Notes under the pieces: model-generated
Seen by the model: the letters and a program-made list of their open reading frames with translations, nothing else
What the model was told of the DNA's origin: nothing
The model's database searches: none
Part shown: piece after piece, positions 5,889-8,894 of the stretch
How positions within the stretch are numbered: position 1 is the first letter of the stretch
How the letters are laid out: every line of letters starts with the position of its first letter
Made by a program: the position numbers and the translations under genes
Origin: Hyphomicrobiales bacterium
Lineage (GTDB): Bacteria; Pseudomonadota; Alphaproteobacteria; Rhizobiales; Beijerinckiaceae
NCBI GenBank assembly: GCA_028865375.1
Contig: JAGWKJ010000084.1
Span: 1 to 8,894, forward strand
Reading direction: 5' to 3'
Length of the DNA: 8,894 bases

Positions 5889-7028
5889 TCAGAGCGCCGT
5901 CTCGTAGATGCGGTAGCGCTTGGCGACGTCGCCCACCGCCGAGCAGATCGCGATCGCGGGCGCGTTGTCCTCCAGCACCCAGGACAGTTCCACCTCGCGG
6001 ATGCCCAGCTCCTTGCCGCGCTCCAGCACCTTCGACACCATCATCGGGGGCAGCGCCGAGCCGAGCGCCGTGCCGCGCCATTCCTCGCGCACGCCCGCCA
6101 ACATGACGCGCGCGGTCTTGGGCGGCCGCCGCCACAGGCGCCACAGCAGCTTGACGAGCCCGGTCGGGAACAGCCTGCCGTCGAGGTCGGCGATCAGTTC
6201 GTTGAGGTTGGGCACGCCGATCAACACGCCGCGCTCGACGCCGTCGACGAGGCCGAACACCACGCCGCGCGGATCGAGGATGGGCTTCAGGGCGTGCGTC
6301 AGCGCCACCGCCTCCTCCGCCGTCACCGGGACGAAGCCCCAATTGCCGCGCCAGGCGTCGTTGTAGATGTCGAGCGCGAGGCGGATCTCCTGCGCGAACC
6401 GCTTGCGGTCGAGCGTGCGCACCGTAAGCCGCTCGCCGCCGCGCATCCGCGCGCGCACCTTGCCGATGCGCTCGGCGAAGGCGTCGGTCCGCGGCCCGAT
6501 CGGGCAGCGGAACGCCAGCAGGTCCATCGCCTTGCCGTAGCCGGCGGCCTCCAGCCGCGGCGCGTAATGGCGCGGCGAATGCGCCATCATCAGCGACGGC
6601 TTGGCGCCGAAGCCCTCGATCAGAACGCCGATCTCGTCGTTGACCGAAACCGTGTAGGGCCCGACCGCCTTGGCGAGGCCGCGCGCGCGCAGCCAATCTT
6701 CCGCGGTCTTCAGCAAGGACGCGAAAACGTCGGGGTCGTCGATCGCCTCGAGCGCGCCGAAATTGCCTTGCCCGTCCTTGTGCAGGTCGAGATGCAGTCG
6801 GTTGACGGAGGCGCAGATGCGACCGACCGGCCGGCCGTCGCGCTCGGCGATCCAGAACGCGCCTTCGGCGTGCTTGAAGAACGGATTCTTCGCCCGGTCG
6901 AACATCTTGCGCGCTTCGTCGCGCAGCGGCGGCACCCAATCGGGGTCGCCGCGATAGACGAGATGGGGCACGTCGATGAAGCGCGTGAAGTCCTTGACGG
7001 CGTTCACTTCCCGGACGACGACGCTCAT
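5889..7028 (-). CDS. GNAT-fold N-acyltransferase, resembling the bacterial ceramide synthase type
   Basis: This 379-residue protein has two parts. Residues about 1-180 contain conserved-looking blocks DPDWVPPLRDE (28-38), KNPFFKH (47-53), GRPVGRICASVNRLH (65-79), SVNDEIGVLIEGF (128-140) and the SPRHYAPRLEAAGY stretch. Residues about 200-379 hold a standard GNAT domain with the acyl-CoA loop VREEWRGTALGSAL (313-326) and the following ELSWVLEDNAPAIAICSAVG region (347-366), ending in YRIYE. I recall this architecture and length from the bacterial ceramide synthase group (Caulobacter CCNA_01212 type), which attaches an acyl chain to the amine of a sphingoid base; I cannot run the comparison, so this is inference from memory plus context. 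The ATG at 7028 fits the conserved N terminus but has only a weak ribosome site. No membrane segment is evident. A generic GNAT with another amine substrate remains possible. Confidence 0.85.
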   Translation of the reverse strand: MSVVVREVNAVKDFTRFIDVPHLVYRGDPDWVPPLRDEARKMFDRAKNPFFKHAEGAFWIAERDGRPVGRICASVNRLHLDLHKDGQGNFGALEAIDDPDVFASLLKTAEDWLRARGLAKAVGPYTVSVNDEIGVLIEGFGAKPSLMMAHSPRHYAPRLEAAGYGKAMDLLAFRCPIGPRTDAFAERIGKVRARMRGGERLTVRTLDRKRFAQEIRLALDIYNDAWRGNWGFVPVTAEEAVALTHALKPILDPRGVVFGLVDGVERGVLIGVPNLNELIADLDGRLFPTGLVKLLWRLWRRPPKTARVMLAGVREEWRGTALGSALPPMMVSKVLERGKELGIREVELSWVLEDNAPAIAICSAVGDVAKRYRIYETAL

Positions 7029-7136
7029 CGGCGCGGCTCGCGGGCGGGCGCGTCGAACGATGGGGGCATGGCGTCGTCTCGCTTTGGCGGCCGGCCGCGG
7101 TGGCGGAGGATCCTGCGACCCGCTATAGCGCGCTCC
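7029..7136. promoter_or_regulatory. Divergent promoter region with possible leaderless start
   Basis: This is the gap between the GNAT gene and the CDP-alcohol phosphotransferase. TATAGC at 7124-7129 would be a fair -10 box whose transcript would begin at or next to A7137, the proposed ATG, giving a leaderless message; the matching -35 position (TGGCGG) is poor. A perfect 12-base palindrome, GCGGCCGGCCGC, sits at 7087-7098 and could be an operator, although such strings are common in DNA this rich in GC. GGAGGA at 7105-7110 is too far from ATG 7137 to be its ribosome site. Confidence 0.35.
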
Positions 7137-7853
7137 ATGCACGGTTCGGAACCCCCGTCGGGATCGAAAGCGCCGGCGGGCCGGTTCGCCGGCGCCGACG
7201 CGGCGTTCGTCCCGCCCAGGCGCGAGATCGACGGCCCGCTCGCCGCCCTCGAACGTCGCTTGCTCGACGCGCTGTGCGCGCGCCTGCCCGATTGGGCGAC
7301 GCCCGACCGGCTGACGTGGTTCGGCGTCGCCGGCGCCGCCGTCACCGGATTGTGCTACGCCGCCACGCGACTGTCGCCCGCATTCTACGCGCTGGCCGCG
7401 CTCGGCGTGGCGATGAACTGGTTCGGCGATTCGCTCGACGGATCGATCGCGCGCTGGCGCGGCATCGAACGCCCGCGTTACGGCTTCTACTTCGACCACG
7501 CGACCGACGCGCTCAGCGTGACCGCCATCTTCGTCGGTCTGGGGCTGTCGAGCTCGGTGGCGCCGATGGCCGCCACGCTATCGCTCGCCGGCTATCTCGC
7601 GCTGATGGTCCACAGCGTCGGCTATGCGGCGGTGAGCGGCCGTTTCGTGCTGACCTATGCCGGCGCCGGCCCGACCGAGGCGCGCATCGCGCTGGCGGTC
7701 GCCGGCCTCGTCATGGCCGTCGCGCCCGGCGCGTCCGTGTCGATGGGCGGCGTGCGGATCGGGGTCTATACGCTCGGCTTCGCGCTCTTCGGCCTCGCGC
7801 TGCTGGCGATCTACCTGCGCAGCGTGCTCGCCGCGGCGCGGGAACTGGGTTGA
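7137..7853 (+). CDS. CDP-alcohol phosphotransferase family membrane enzyme
   Basis: This 238-residue integral membrane enzyme would move a phospho-alcohol from a CDP-activated lipid or alcohol to an acceptor hydroxyl. The family signature is plain: D98, D101, G102, A105, R106, then G116, D120 and D124, in DSLDGSIAR followed by GFYFDHATD. The spacer between AR and G is nine residues rather than the textbook eight. Hydrophobic stretches at about 60-95, 126-140, 145-175, 182-200 and 205-235 suggest roughly six membrane helices, normal for the family; residues 1-30 are polar and probably disordered. ATG 7137 is preferred because conserved sequence begins soon after it; ATG 7068 in the same frame would add 23 residues and is close to an unusually placed G run. 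The substrate cannot be read from sequence: phosphatidylglycerol-, choline-, inositol- or ceramide-type products are all possible. Position beside the GNAT gene suggests addition of a lipid headgroup. Confidence 0.85.
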   Translation: MHGSEPPSGSKAPAGRFAGADAAFVPPRREIDGPLAALERRLLDALCARLPDWATPDRLTWFGVAGAAVTGLCYAATRLSPAFYALAALGVAMNWFGDSLDGSIARWRGIERPRYGFYFDHATDALSVTAIFVGLGLSSSVAPMAATLSLAGYLALMVHSVGYAAVSGRFVLTYAGAGPTEARIALAVAGLVMAVAPGASVSMGGVRIGVYTLGFALFGLALLAIYLRSVLAAARELG

Positions 7854-7887
7854 GCGAGCCGCGCGCGAGCGACGCAGCCGGCTGGAG

Positions 7888-8106
7888 ATGGCGGCGGCGG
7901 GCTTGGTGTTTTCCGGCGCGACCCTGACGATCGAAGACGACGGGCAGGACTACGGCGAAGAGCGCTACATCACGATCGGATCGTTGCGTGGACGAATGGT
8001 CGTCTTGGTCTGGACGCCGCGCGCGCGATCTCGTCGCATCATAAGCATGAGGCATGGCAATGAACGCGAACGCAAAAAATACGCGCCGCGTCTGGACGGA
8101 CGCTGA
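7888..8106 (+). pseudogene. brnT: brnT-like toxin gene lacking its normal 5' end
   Basis: The frame encodes 72 residues from the only usable start, ATG 7888, against about 90 for BrnT ribonuclease toxins. The C-terminal three quarters are good BrnT: TLTIEDDGQDYGEERYITIG, then RRIISMRHGNERERKKY near the end. The hallmark N terminus (F-x-W/F-D-x-x-K, N, KHG) is missing. The frame stays open upstream across the end of the preceding gene, with a faintly similar WVERAARERRSRLEMAAA, but codons 7846-7887 hold no ATG, GTG or TTG. A GGAG touches the ATG directly, too close to work well. It begins just after the phosphotransferase stop and overlaps the antitoxin gene, the normal BrnT-BrnA layout. I infer a decayed, probably inactive toxin; a short functional variant is less likely. 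Confidence 0.68.
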
Positions 8107-8311
8107 CGATGCGCCCGATCTCTCGACGGAGCCTTGGTCGTCCAAGATCGCCGAAACGCCAGCGCGACGCGGACGCCCGCCGAGCGCGCGCAGGAAGATC
8201 CTGAAATCGATCCGGTTCGACGAGGACGCGCCGAATTATTTCCAAGCCCACAAATCGGGTTGGCAGACCCGCATCAACGCCGCCCTGTCCAAGTTGGCGG
8301 CGAGAAAGTAG
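8060..8311 (+). CDS. brnA: BrnA antitoxin
   Basis: This small protein (83 residues) is the antitoxin of the BrnT/BrnA type II system: it binds and neutralises the toxin and represses their shared promoter as a dimer. The family pattern is complete: WTDADDAPDLSTEPW (12-26), the linker RRGRPPSARRK (36-46), SIRFDED at the ribbon strand (50-56) and YFQAHKSGWQTRINAAL (60-76), the helical DNA-binding/dimer region. I favour ATG 8060, which has GAGG seven bases upstream; ATG 8054, two codons earlier in the same frame, has that site almost touching it. The gene overlaps the 3' end of the brnT-like frame by 47 bases. Its intact state next to a shortened toxin is notable. It ends 18 bases from the convergent rpoH gene. 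Confidence 0.88.
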   Translation: MNANAKNTRRVWTDADDAPDLSTEPWSSKIAETPARRGRPPSARRKILKSIRFDEDAPNYFQAHKSGWQTRINAALSKLAARK

Positions 8312-8329
8312 CCGCGGCCCCGCCCGCCT

Positions 8330-8894
8330 TCACCCCGCCGGCAGGGCGGCCGGCGAATGGGCGGCCGCGATCCGGGCCATGCCGGCCTTCACGGCCGCCT
8401 GCACCTTCTCGAACGCGCGCACCTCGATCTGGCGCACGCGCTCGCGCGACACGCCGAACTCGCTCGACAGGTCTTCCAGCGTGGCGGGGTCTTCGGCCAG
8501 CCGGCGCGCCTCGAAGATGCGGCGCTCGCGCTCGTTGAGCACGCCCAGCGCGCCCTCGAGCGCGACGTGGCGGTTCTGCGCCTCCTCGCGGTCGGCCAGC
8601 GCGGTCTCCTGGCTCGTCTGGTCGTCAGCGAGGAAGTCCTGCCACTCGCCCTCGCCTTCCTCGCGCAGCGGCGCGTTGAGCGAGGCGTCGCCGCCCAGCC
8701 GCCGGTTCATGTCGATTACGTCGCGCTCGGACACCGAGAGCTTGCGGGCGATGGTGGCCACCTGGTCGGGCCGCAGGTCGCCGTCGTCGAGCGCGGAGAT
8801 CTGGCTCTTCGCCTTGCGCAGGTTGAAGAACAGCTTCTTCTGGCTGGCGGTGGTGCCCATCTTCACCAGCGACCACGAACGCAGGATGTATTCT
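8330..8894 (-). CDS. rpoH: RNA polymerase heat-shock sigma factor RpoH (sigma-32), C-terminal part, partial
   Basis: The last 187 residues are visible; the gene enters from beyond the right edge. The fragment opens in conserved region 2 (EYILRSWSLVKMGTT) and continues straight into the RpoH box QKKLFFNLR (18-26), which separates heat-shock sigma factors from housekeeping sigma-70. The middle has DMNRRLGGDASLNAPL (61-76), and region 4 holds the helix-turn-helix LEDLSSEFGVSRERVRQIEVRA (139-160) that recognises the -35 element. RpoH directs RNA polymerase to chaperone and protease genes after heat or unfolded-protein stress. The C terminus ends in a short alanine/proline tail. It appears functionally unrelated to the neighbouring brnTA and lipid genes. 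Many alphaproteobacteria carry two rpoH copies; this sequence alone does not say which one it is. Confidence 0.95.
   Translation of the reverse strand, partial: EYILRSWSLVKMGTTASQKKLFFNLRKAKSQISALDDGDLRPDQVATIARKLSVSERDVIDMNRRLGGDASLNAPLREEGEGEWQDFLADDQTSQETALADREEAQNRHVALEGALGVLNERERRIFEARRLAEDPATLEDLSSEFGVSRERVRQIEVRAFEKVQAAVKAGMARIAAAHSPAALPAG

Noticed and set aside
8305..8360. Possible terminator between brnA and rpoH
   Set aside because: Short GC-rich inverted runs are present (CCGCC near GGGCGG), but there is no clean stem and no T run on either strand.
1..8894. CRISPR arrays, tRNA or rRNA genes, insertion sequences
   Set aside because: No regularly spaced direct repeats, cloverleaf-like segments or transposase sequence were seen on either strand.

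Overview
The window is very GC-rich coding DNA packed tightly on both strands. It looks like an alphaproteobacterium, possibly Rhizobiales or Rhodospirillales. The clues are the RpoH fragment at the right edge, a BrnT/BrnA remnant, a palindromic intergenic repeat of a type I recall from alphaproteobacterial genomes, and the base composition. I cannot place it more precisely.

Layout. (1) Positions 1-2532, minus strand: a branched-chain 2-oxoacid dehydrogenase operon, read right to left as E1 alpha (GTG start), E1 beta (ATGA overlap) and the lipoyl domain of E2 (cut by the window edge). (2) Positions 2533-2790: a non-coding gap carrying an imperfect palindromic repeat. (3) Positions 2791-5038, minus strand: a two-gene unit with an alpha-oxoamine synthase (PLP enzyme that joins an amino acid to an acyl thioester), followed 7 bases later by an unfamiliar GNAT/FemAB-like protein with a C-terminal NPDV-type module. 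(4) Positions 5126-5884, plus strand: a classical short-chain dehydrogenase, divergent from the synthase. (5) Positions 5889-7028, minus strand: a two-part GNAT protein resembling the bacterial ceramide synthase type of N-acyltransferase, convergent with the dehydrogenase. (6) Positions 7137-7853, plus strand: a membrane CDP-alcohol phosphotransferase, divergent from the GNAT gene. (7) Positions 7888-8311, plus strand: a 5'-shortened brnT and an intact brnA antitoxin. (8) Positions 8330-8894, minus strand: the C-terminal half of the heat-shock sigma factor RpoH.

The most interesting reading is that 2791-7853 is a compact lipid-building locus. The synthase would make a 3-keto long-chain amine, the short-chain dehydrogenase would reduce the ketone, one or both GNAT-like proteins would N-acylate the amine, and the CDP-alcohol phosphotransferase would add a phospho-headgroup. 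That is the logic of a sphingolipid or ceramide-phospholipid pathway. The enzyme families are well supported; the shared pathway is inference. No acyl carrier protein or acyl-ACP synthetase lies in the window, and the genes alternate in direction, so they are not one operon. The adjacent branched-chain dehydrogenase could supply branched acyl-CoA primers, but its ordinary role is valine, leucine and isoleucine breakdown.
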